This document shows, one piece after another, positions 26,025 through 35,982 of a stretch of 64,000 nucleotides of DNA. Position 1 is the first letter of the stretch. Each line of letters starts with the position of its first letter. The notes beneath the pieces were generated by a model. The model did no database searches. It was not told the origin of the DNA and saw only the letters and a program-made list of their open reading frames with translations. The DNA is from Mangifera indica (taxonomy: Eukaryota > Streptophyta > Magnoliopsida > Sapindales > Anacardiaceae). Both the position numbers and the translations under genes were made by a program. Where the stretch lies: contig NC_058154.1 of assembly GCF_011075055.1 (NCBI RefSeq), positions 930,001 to 994,000 on the forward strand, written 5' to 3'.

Positions 26025-26393
26025 ATGTCTTGCCGTGATGTAAATGCTCCGGCCGCTGCCAAATACGGCAGTGCCGCCCGTGGAGAGTAAGTTCTTCTCC
26101 TTTCTGTTTAAATTTCTCAAATTCATTTCCTTGACACATTATATCAAAATGACATGATTTTCTTTTCAGTGACACGAAGACCGCCGAGATTCCTGTCCCT
26201 GCCGTTTCACCCAAAAAGCAGTGAGTTTCAGATCTTCCAGGATTCCCTTTTGTTATTTTGTCTTTCACTGATGCTTTGTTTGTTGTCGGGTGAATAATGC
26301 AGGCAAGGTGAGAGAGCCGGTGGCTGTGAGAACGCCTGCAAGTGCGGACCCAATTGCAACTGCAACCCTTGCACTTGTAACGACAATAAATGA
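26025..26393 (+). CDS. Metallothionein-like protein with only the C-terminal Cys cluster, 3 exons, 67 aa
   Basis: Exons 26025-26086, 26170-26220 and 26303-26393 join in phase (204 nt) across two short GT-AG introns. The C-terminal end, GGCENACKCGPNCNCNPCTC, is the classic plant type 1/2 metallothionein C-terminal cluster (C-x-C-x3-C-x-C-x2-C-x-C) plus one extra Cys upstream. The N-terminus, MSCRDVNAPAAAKYGSAARG, keeps only one Cys where type 2 proteins have about eight. The middle, TAEIPVPAVSPKK, is a short Cys-free spacer. Known family proteins bind Cu(I), Zn and Cd through two Cys domains; this one could bind far less metal or act as a dimer. Its position next to the KIN-10 relic and PLL gene matches MT2B (At5g02380), so it may be a strongly diverged type 2 gene. 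It is convergent with the KIN-10 relic: the stop codons are 95 bp apart. Confidence 0.8.
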
Positions 26394-26487
26394 GACGCCA
26401 TCTTTTCTTCTTTTCAAAGCATAGATGGGTCCTTCAATTAAATAAATATATTAGCAAATCCAGTGTCCAAAATTCCTGGTGAACTGT

Positions 26488-27566
26488 TTAGAATAGAGTA
26501 GTTATGGCACCTGCGCCATCAAAAATTCCTTTTGCTGTTTTGATAAATAAGTTGTAAGCCTGTAACAAGATTTTTAACGGATTATTATAAGTTCATCATT
26601 CATGTCTTTTAATGGCTCAAAGTCTGAGCTTTCTAAGCTTAAGACAAATAATTACCTGCTTGGATGAAAGCCCTATCTTCTCTAAATCGCCCAGCTGCAA
26701 ACAATAGTGAAACAGAATTATAAACTGCCAATTTCAAGGGACTTGTTTCTCCTGGTTCATATATATAATCTGCCAATTTCGGTCCAATCCCCTGAATGAC
26801 ACTGAAGAGTCAATGAAAGTTGTTGAGATAACAAATACCATCTAGGATTATTTGAGAAGAATTTATCAGGGGCATTACTATTGATCAGTGGTGGCATGCC
26901 TTCAACTCAAGCAGCTCTTCTCTGCATTGTAAAAAGACAATTGCAGATTTAGTTTTCATAAATGTAAGGATTCAACGCTGTTTATAAGAACGCGTTGAAA
27001 CATAGAACTCGTAAAAAATAAATGAAACATTGAAACATAAAAAAAGAGTTACCTGCTCGCTGTGTTCAAGAAATCAATGTATTCTTGTATAAGTGAAGTC
27101 TGTATGTAAAATCAAATTTGAAGTGAGAACCACAAAAAGTACATAGATGAAACATGATTGCTTTAGATTTATCTACTTTACCTTTACACTAGTACTTAGT
27201 GCACCAAATTTCTTGTTCACTGTCTCATCTGTTTGGTCAAAGAACGAATCCAACTGATAGGTCTCGTACCAACTATAGAAGGAACAAACCCATGCTTAAT
27301 TAGCAGCAAAGACCAAATCACATAAACAGAAATCAAAACCACAAAGTTAAAACACAACACTCACCTGGTATTAGGGTCTTTGAGATGAACACTGACTTCA
27401 TTACAGGACTCAAATTCCTTATCGACAACCGAAATACAGGACTTAGGGTTTCCGTTCTTTGCCGAAATATCCTGAGAGAGGTCACTACTACTACCCTCAC
27501 CTTGGAGATGGAATTCGAGATATTAGGTCTTGAAGGAGCGTTTAGTGAGACGGTTACAGTTTCCAT
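26488..27566 (-). pseudogene. Internally deleted, frameshifted KIN-10 (KIF22/Kid-like) kinesin relic
   Basis: Seven exon remnants can be traced: 27566-27365, 27272-27182, 27099-27053, 26921-26900, 26791-26726, 26694-26656 and 26559-26488. The start reads METVTVSLN to ISKVRVVV, like the first strand of a kinesin motor. A small frameshift near 27490 follows, then CISVVDKEFESCNEVSVHLK and YQLDSFFDQTDETV, also the early motor region. Within the same exon (27272-27182) it passes directly to the tail, SLIQEYIDFLNTASREELLE, leading to LKGIGPK and later DLEKIGLSSKQ and NLFIKTAKGIFDGAG. This tail is the helix-hairpin-helix end of KIN-10 kinesins. The P-loop, switch regions and stalk are absent. In addition there is a GC donor at 26899 and one apparent intron of only 31 nt (26725-26695), too short for normal plant splicing. 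A short functional protein cannot be excluded, but a dead copy is more likely. Confidence 0.75.
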
Positions 27567-28559
27567 GTTGAATTTTCTGAGAATTTATTAGGGAAAGCTT
27601 GTGGAATTTTCAGAGGAAGAAGAAGAAGAGAGAAGTTCAAAAGGATTTGATCGTTGTGAAAACTTCAGTGGACGTTACATTTGAATTTGTCTTGCCGTTG
27701 AACTTTGGGCCATTTGGGCTCACACGGAATTGTTGTACATAGCATCAGCATCATGGATGATGTAGGTTCCTTTGTATTACAATTGAACACACATTATTCA
27801 TTTAATCTTCCCTCGATTCTTTCTCATCCAACCGTCAAATATTACCCGCGAATACATGCTTCCTTTCCTTAAAACCTGTTCGAGATTTAACGTATACTTA
27901 GTCGAGTTGAGTGCTGTTTGAGGTTCAAACTTTTGTCCTCCAACTGCAGGTAATTAACGGAGACGTCGTTGCCAATATATTCGGTACAGTTTTTTCATTT
28001 CTCTAATTTATAATAAAATATTTTTAGTTTAACTTCTCTCTGTGTTTTGGTTCATCGGATGAGGATTTTTCTGTATTTTTGTTTTCAATTTTCTTGTTTG
28101 TTTCACAAAAGGGGTTTTCTTTTGATGAGCTTTAGTTTGATTCCCACCGCTTAAAGACGTAAGCTTTTAACTCTTTTAAGGAATCAGAAATATTGTTTTT
28201 ACGTTTTGCTTTACTGTTTTTGATCACGTTACCGTTAAATTTTGAACCACAAGTAGCTCTGATTGGCTCAAAATTTGTTTCGTTCTTGTTTGTTGAAAAC
28301 CCTATAATTGTTTATGATTTCATCTGTGGTTTTTTTAATTCGTTTTTTTATCTGATTAGTAAATTTTAAGACCTGGGTTTGTCTGTATGTGTGTTGGCGA
28401 TGCCGGGTTTGGAGAATTTTGTTCAATAGTAAGATTTTTAGTGTTTTTCTGTGATTTTGAATTATTTTTTGAGAATGTTAAATTGTTAGTTTTTATTTTG
28501 TTATTTACATACTTTTCTTGATTAGGATTTTGGGTTTTGGAGATGATGTGTAGAAGGAG
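27567..28559 (+). promoter_or_regulatory. Shared divergent region and MYB3R leader
   Basis: Lies between the KIN-10 relic start and the MYB3R start. It contains two AACGG cores (minus strand at 27692-27702 in ttgccgttgaa; plus strand at 27954-27960, ttaacgg), resembling mitosis-specific activator (MSA) elements bound by MYB3R factors. The T-rich stretch from about 27951 (ctgcaggtaatt) to about 28525 (ttgattag) looks like a leader intron of MYB3R. Neither matches the full MSA consensus. Confidence 0.45.
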
Positions 28560-31500
28560 ATGACAGAATTGCAAGTAGACGAGTGTTGCCTTGAGAACAA
28601 ACGATTAACAATCGCTTCAAGCTCTTCTGTATCTGAAGGTAGTGGCAGTGCTTTTCTAAAGTACCCTGGAGTATCTAGCCCTGCAACTACATCACTGACT
28701 CATAGGTATTCATAATTAAGCTTTCTAGATTTCAAATGCTCTTTGAGTTGATTAACATCTGTCTCACAGCTGGGGCATGTATTTTATGTTCAGAGTAATA
28801 TTAGGTTTCTGCTTCTTTTGGACTAGGGCTTGTTAGTTTGAATGTGCTATGGTATTAGTGGTCAAATTGCATAGATTTTGATTGATGCAATGGATTTTAA
28901 TCACTAAGCTTAATTGGTGTTTTGGATTTTGCAGGAGGGCCACAGGACCGATTAGGCGAGCTAAAGGAGGTTGGACACTAGAGGAGGTTAGCCCAGCCCT
29001 TTTTACTTTAAATTGTGTAAAGTTGTATATCTAAGTGGCTGCCTGCTAGTAGTTGTTTACTACATGTTTGCTTTTTTAGATGGTTATAAATCGTGAGGTG
29101 AAGTGCTGATTCAACTAATATGGGAACAATTATAGCTTTATTCAGTTTACTGGTTTTTAGTTAATTTGGATAAACAACAGCTACTAAACATACATTGGTT
29201 TGTTGCTTCAGTAATCGCTGCTTGTGCTCTGTATTCTCTTTATACTTTTATTATCTTGGTTACCAACAATTTCTACAATTTTTTACAGGATGAGACATTA
29301 AGAAATACTGTAGCAACTTTTAAAGGGAAGAGTTGGAAGAAAATTGGTCTGTTTCTTTTCTCAAAGTTTCTAATATTATTTTTAAATCTGCTTATTTTGT
29401 AGTTAATTTTTCTTTTACAATCCATTTTTCATTTCAGACCACACTTTGCAATATGGCAAAATTCAAGGGCTATGTCTCTCCTTTTCAGTGATAGCTATAG
29501 TCAGTTACTTCAAATTAGATATATGAAGAACCTTATAACTGGGATACCCAAAATAGAAAGGTTTTGGAGCCTGAACCTTTTGACTGCATAATTTGACATT
29601 TGGTGCAAGTTAGAAGAGAAATTGAATACAGGGAATACAAATAGTATGATGTTATACTCATGCTTTTTTTTTTCCCCCACTAATTGATTTTGATTATGGA
29701 GTCATTACTGTCGCATGCACTATTGTTTGCCATTGTTGGTCACATTCTAAGACTGGAGTCGGAGTTGGCTAAAGATTTGGATTACTAAATAATTTAGAAT
29801 GAAGTGTATGAATAGAAAAATTTTACTGGTTACAGCTACTTGAACACAGTATCCTAACATGCTTTTTTAAATTTGTATTTTTATAATTTTATTTAGTGGT
29901 AAATTTTTGTGTCCATGCCCATCAGAAGGTGATATAGTTGTGTAGATATTGAGCGCCCACACAATGTTGACTGCAGCAACATCTAGGTTTTTTTTTTTTT
30001 AATGGTAGCTACATTCTGTTTGAGTTTATAAAACTACTCTTACACTTGCTTACAATTTACCTGCAGCTGAGTATTTTCCTGATAGATCAGAAGTACAATG
30101 TCTGCATCGATGGCAGAAAGTTCTCAATCCAGACCTTGTTAAAGGACCTTGGACTCAGGAGGTGGGCACCTGATTGCCATCTTTGTTCTTTTTTCCCCCT
30201 CTGTTCCAACAATTTGGTTCAAGCACTAAAGTTTTGTCACTTCTTTGGCTAATAGGAGGATGATAAAATAATTGAACTAGTGTCAAGATATGGGCCCACA
30301 AAATGGTCTGTCATTGCAAAGTCTTTACCTGGTCGTATAGGAAAACAATGTCGAGAGAGGTGAGCTGTACAAATGTTTACAAGATTTACATTTCCCAACT
30401 ACAATATTGGGCACAGCCATGTGGCCGTGGAACCTTGGACAATCACTCTTTCCTTTTGTTTTATAGTTTACTGATTCATTGCTTTGTCATCATTCATTTT
30501 ACTGATCGGATTTTCTAAATGTGGTTCTCCTGCTGAGTAACTCAGCTACTCACTAAAATCCATGCCTGCAGGTGGCACAATCATTTAAATCCTGATATAA
30601 AGAAGGATGCCTGGACTCTAGAGGAGGAATTAGCACTAATGAATGCCCACAGGAGATATGGGAACAAATGGGCTGAAATTGCCAAGGTTTTACCTGGAAG
30701 GTACCATTTTTTATTTTTGAAGAATTTCATATGCAGTCAACCGTGATGCTATGCCATAATGAATTTGTATTAGGATGTTGTATACTATTTACTGCAGTAC
30801 AATACTTACATCTTGGACTAATAATCGTTCACCTTAAAGCTTTCAATGTGATGGTTTAAGTTATAGACAGTTGATGACTACTTCTGAGAAGAAATGGTTC
30901 AAGTAATATTTAATTTTATCATGTGGCATCAGTCATAAGAAAATATTATTTTAGTGATCTACTAAATTTAGCATCTTTGAACTACACACGGTCACCAGTA
31001 GATTTACCCATAATCATGAACTTTTCATAAACATATTCATGAAGCAAGTTTCTTAGAGACACATACTCATGAAACAATTTCTCACCGTGAAAATTCATAT
31101 TCATGAAACAACTACTCTGTTAATCATTTCTCCTGTAATATGCATTCTTTGAAGTGTATGATTTGTTTACGGAGGTGGAAAGCTCTAATGACTTCTATCT
31201 TTTTCGTTGTCAGTGTGAACTGTACACAATTCTACCTATGTGATATGACTTTCAGAATGTTGTAATGTTTTAATTATGACAAAAATGTGACTTATTTTTC
31301 CATTCAGGACTGATAATTCAATAAAGAATCACTGGAATAGTTCCCTGAAGAAAAAGTTGGATTTCTATTTGGCAACTGGGAAACTTCTTCCTGTTGCAAA
31401 GAATGGTCTCCAAAATGGCTCCAAAGATACAAAACAAATTACTGCTGGTACTAAACATTATCTTATTTATTCAACTAGGGACTCAGATTCAACTGCCCAA

Positions 31501-32265
31501 ACTTCATCAGAAAGTAGAGACTTAGGCAAGCTGAATGAAGATGGCAAGGATCAAGTGGAGTCCTCAACTCTAGTTCTAGATATGGCTGCTTCATCAAGGG
31601 TTCGTCCAAGTGATTCTCTCAATTCTGATTTTGTTGAATGTAAGCCACAGTCAGCTAAGATAGATCTTAGCTGCTCGGAATCTATGCCAAAGCTTGAGAA
31701 TTGTGCAATCAATTCTGAACTTGTTGACAACCAAGTAATTGGGTCACAACAGCAATTTGGAACTCCAACCTATGGTTCTTTGTGCTATGTTCCATTATAT
31801 TCAGATCCTTTAAACAAATGTCTTCTGCAGCATGAGTGCAACTCTACTCCCATTACTTCACCGATTAGCTACTTCAGTCCACCTTGTGTGAAGGGCAGTG
31901 GTTTAAGTGCTAGAAGTCCTGAATCTATATTGAAAATTGCTTCTGAGACTTTCCCGTATACTCCTCCTATTTTAAGAAAGAGAAAGTCAGAAGGTCAAGC
32001 TTCATCTGATACTAAAATAATGGGAAAAGTAGATGGGGAGACAACAGATACAAGTACTCCTATTGAGTCTACTGGAAAGGCTTTCAATGCATCTCCTCTA
32101 TATCGGTTAAGATCCAAACGCACTGCTGTTTTCAAGTCTGTGGAAAGACAACTTGAATTCACTTTCAACAAGGGGAAGCGTCATGATAATACCAAATCTA
32201 GGGAATTGTCTGTGAATGCAAGTTGTCCTATTACCGAAGATTTGCACACAACAAAACTCAGGTGA
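28560..32265 (+). CDS. Three-repeat MYB transcription factor (MYB3R), 7 exons, 513 aa
   Basis: Exons 28560-28705, 28935-28986, 29289-29346, 30067-30161, 30256-30359, 30572-30700 and 31308-32265 join in phase (1542 nt). R1 (about 59-107) starts KGGWTLEEDETL, R2 (about 111-158) is KGPWTQEEDDKIIEL to GKQCRERWHNHLNP, and R3 (about 163-211) is KDAWTLEEELALMNAHRRYG to RTDNSIKNHWNSSLKKK. The regular Trp spacing of all three repeats is intact. A conserved C-terminal motif, PLYRLRSKRTAVFKSVERQL, is typical of MYB3R3/5-type proteins. MYB3R factors bind MSA elements and control G2/M genes, some as activators and some as repressors in DREAM-like complexes. The synteny with PRT6 points to the MYB3R5 position (At5g02320). 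The last exon may instead splice at 32261 (ctcag, gtgacc) to a tiny exon near 33066, which would change only the last residues. Confidence 0.95.
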
Positions 32266-34869
32266 CCTAGGGCATAACCTGTAAGTAATAGTTTCACTAA
32301 CTGTTATCTCCGATTATAGCATCCTTTTATCCAAACTGCTGGCATTATCTGACTTGGGCTTCTGTACTTTGATTAATGTTCAGTCATGTGAATGGTTCTG
32401 AAAAAATTGCAATTTTTGATCAATCGAGAAAAATTATGGAGATCAAAGAATTATTTACATTATAGATCACAATGCTCTCATCACATTATGGATTACAATG
32501 TAGTAAATGGTTACATTATTTTATTATGGATTAAAATTATGGAGATCATATTTTTCTGTGATGAAGAAACATGTATTATTTTTGGTTCATTCCAGATAAA
32601 TCCAAATCCAGCATCAATTCATAGAAGACAAGAAAAAAGTAAAAAAGAAGCTGTACTTCTTAGTTAGGAAGTAAGTTGTAAGTGACTGAATATGCAATGT
32701 GTAGTTCAGGCCTTCTGGTGGCAACAGAAACAACATAGTTAGCTTATTGAGGTCTGTATTAAAGGATTTGGAATTAGTATATGCATCTGTGCTAAGGCGA
32801 GGCGTGAATTTTTTATGAAGCAATATTATGTGCATTTAGTTTTAAATATCTAATTAGGTATTCAGATTATGTGTCATTATGTGATTGTGTATTTATTTAT
32901 CGTTAATTTAAAAATTACCTAATCATATAATACATCATCTAGATACTTAATGGATACTCAAAATTGGTATACATAGTTTTATTGTTTCGATATTATGTTT
33001 TATAAGTTATTGATTTTATAGTGACAATGAATTTTAACTTATTTGACATCTTTGTATTGATACAGGAATAAATGAAGATACTTGAAATTTGCAAATGAGA
33101 ACAGAATTTGTTTCTGCAAATGTTCAATAGTGATGAAGCACAAAACTTTTTCTAATATGCTTAGAATGTTGCACTTTCACTGACTCTGCCTGATCATACT
33201 GGAGAGACTCATACACTTGTTTATTCACTGGTATTAGGCATCTTATTTCTGTAGAATAAGAAGTTATGGGACCCAATAATTTGTGAAGAATACTGATGGT
33301 AACAGTTAGTGTACAGAATCACCCCTCAGGACAAAAATGTGCTTATAAGTTCTTCCTCCAGTATGCACAGATAGATCATGTAGCATTTTTTATGTGACTT
33401 TCATATTTTGTAGCATTATTTATGTGACTTCATTTCAAGCAGTCTAGGTTTTGCGTGTTGTTATCGACAGAATCTATTTTGCCTATACAATAAAACCATA
33501 TGCACTCAGTTTTGATTACTCAATTAGGTATTTAAATGATGAATCATCGTATAATTAAATATTTAATTACAGATGACATGTCATTGAAATATTCAACTGG
33601 AATTAAAACCAGACGCACATAGCTCTTGCGATATCTCTTTTTCAAGAGTTGAATATAGAGCTATTGGTATAATTTTTTTTTTTTTCTTTTCATTTTTGCC
33701 TTATCAGAGAATCATTTAGTTCTCTCCTTCCCCTCTTCAATTACTATCATGTGATTGTTCAAGGGATGAAACAACAATGTTGTCATTGACTGTACTAATG
33801 CTAGTAGAAGGCTGAAGGTTATTTTTATACAATAATACTATGTGTACAAATAATGATATATTATCATATGAGTATATATCATTTTATTTTCAATTTTTAA
33901 CTATTTAATCATATGATAATACGTCATTATTTTATAAACCAAGCATATTTACTAGTCTTTTTTTTCCCATATGAATATAATAAAAATTGACCACTAATAT
34001 CGAGGAAGATTAATCTCTTATTGGAAATGACTTGAATCAAACCAATTTAACTTAAATAAGTATTAGTTTCAAATCAAATGGTACTTGAGTAGAAATTTTA
34101 ATTCCACATTTCAATTTAAATACTAAAATCCCCGTATAACAGTTTCATATACTACTAAGATATTATATAATTTAAATACATAATTATCACAAACCAAAAA
34201 GGTAACAACTTAAAAACATTTTTAACAAGTATTTTCTTAATATTCCCAAACAACACAAGATAGTCCCATGGTTGGTTATGCATGAGTTCTCCAACTTTGG
34301 TCTTCCCATTCCAATATATGGCTTACAGAATTTCAATCTAGGTTCAAAATTTCACACTAATAAAATTTATATCCATACTATAATCCAAAAACATGGTAAT
34401 TAAATCATGTATCGTGCTGTATTATAGAATATATCCTTTTAAAAATTATAATTGTTTCATCATCATTTTAAAAAATATCCGAACACTTTTTAAAAATTAA
34501 AAATTTTTTTGATACAACTCCATTACGTCATCACTTATCTGAAAGGTATGCCGATGTATGATAAATATATACATTCACAATATTATTTAATTTTTTATAT
34601 ATTTTAAGATACGTATCATTTTTTCCATATACATCCTCGGGCTTTGCGAGGAATTTTAACTTGCCAGTACAGACATCTGCCATGTAGACCAAATTTCAAA
34701 ACTTCAACAAAATTTTCAGAGACCTAAATAAAAAGTACAATTAACCGTAACACACTACACCTGAATAGAAAACGACTTATTCTCCATTCTACTAAAAAGG
34801 GGTAACTCGGCAATGCAAAGCATTTTGCAAAACTACTTACCCTGAAAAACATCAAGAAGCAATATTCAG
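32266..34869. other. MYB3R 3' region and repeat spacer
   Basis: Includes the MYB3R 3' UTR (possibly extended by an alternative small exon near 33066). It also holds two subfamily B MITE-like elements (32820-32984 and 33488-33633) and a partial family A-like piece at 33830-33950. Frames at 32392-32667 are AT-rich and not protein-like. Confidence 0.4.
32820..32984. repeat. Inverted-repeat MITE-like element, related subfamily B
   Basis: The left arm is gcaatattatgtgcatttag with taattaggtattcag; the right arm is taatggatactcaaaattgg ending acatagttttattg. It shares outer ends with family A but has a different subterminal region. No clean target duplication was found. Related copies lie near 33488-33633 and 60685-60857. 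Confidence 0.5.
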
Positions 34870-35882
34870 TAGGGATGGCAATGGGGAGGGGCGGGGAGGG
34901 GATATCAATCCCCGTCCCCGTCCCCGTAGGGGATATCAATCCCCGTCCCCGCCCCGTCCCCGTTGCGGGGATAAAAAATAATCCCCGTCCCCTCCCCGCG
35001 AAGGAAAATCCCCTCCCCATCCCCTCCCCGTCCCCGCGGGGAAAAATTCCCTCCCCATCCCCGCCCCGTCCCCGTGGGGAAAAATCCCCTCCCCATCCCC
35101 GCCCCGCCCCGTCCCCGCGGGGAAAAATCCCCTCCCCATACCCATAAATATAAATTTTAATTCTTTTATATATTTCAATAAATAAAATAAATCATATTTT
35201 TCCAAAATATCACTTGCTACAAGAGCTATAAAATATTCTTTGTTATTTTAGTTCAAATATAAAGTTTTCATAAAATCTAACAATATGCAATAATCAATCT
35301 CTTCATTAGTAGCTCTTCATGTATGTGATTTAGGGTAATTTTATAATAACATTAAACTTAACACTTTTCATTGACTTCAATTGATTTTATTAAGTTTATA
35401 ATTTATTATTTTTTGTGTGTAAAACCTAGTGGATTGACTAACTAAGTTTTGAAGTTGAAATAAAATTAATTTGGTGCATTTACATTTTATGATAATGAAA
35501 TTCTAGGTTTTTTTTAATATATTAGATTAATAGTTTAGAAATTAGTAAAAGCTAATAATTGATAATTCAAAAATTAGTAAAATTAAAGTTATAGTTTTAA
35601 TAAATTATAATGTAAAATTTTCTAGAAATTATTAAATTAATATATTAGATTTAGGGGTGGGGAGGGGATTGGGAGGGGAGGGGAGGGGAGGGGCGGGGAG
35701 GGGACGGGAGGGGCGGGGCGGGGCGGGGACACATGTATCCCCGTCCCCGACCCGTCCCCGATTACGGGGATTTTTTTTGTCCCCATCCCCGCCCCTTTCC
35801 CAGTTTTTATCGGGGAATCCCCTCCCCGTTAGGGTCGGGGAGGGTCGGGGCCCCTAAAGTCGGGCCCAAATTGCCATCCCTA
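34870..35882. mobile_element. GC-rich non-autonomous hAT-type element, copy 2 (1013 bp)
   Basis: Ends tagggatggcaat and attgccatcccta are perfect 13-bp inverted repeats. The 8-bp duplication atattcag is exact at 34862-34869 and 35883-35890. The order of arms and AT core matches copy 1 at 3960-4937, including shared blocks ctataaaatattc or similar and gcaataatcaatctcttcat. A G-rich tract at 35654-35730 has many runs of three to four G. The insertion ends 100 bp beyond the PRT6 stop codon. No transposase is present. Confidence 0.93.
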
Positions 35883-35982
35883 ATATTCAGCAAGACTATT
35901 GATTAAACTGAATGGTTAAGTAAATATGATTGAAACAATAAGAGAGAAGTTACATTGACAGGAACCTTACAAAAACTCCGAA

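Noticed and set aside
27333..27566. 77-codon METV frame as a stand-alone gene
   Set aside because: After the first 27 or so residues the protein-like signal moves to another frame that continues into later exons, so this frame alone is not the gene.
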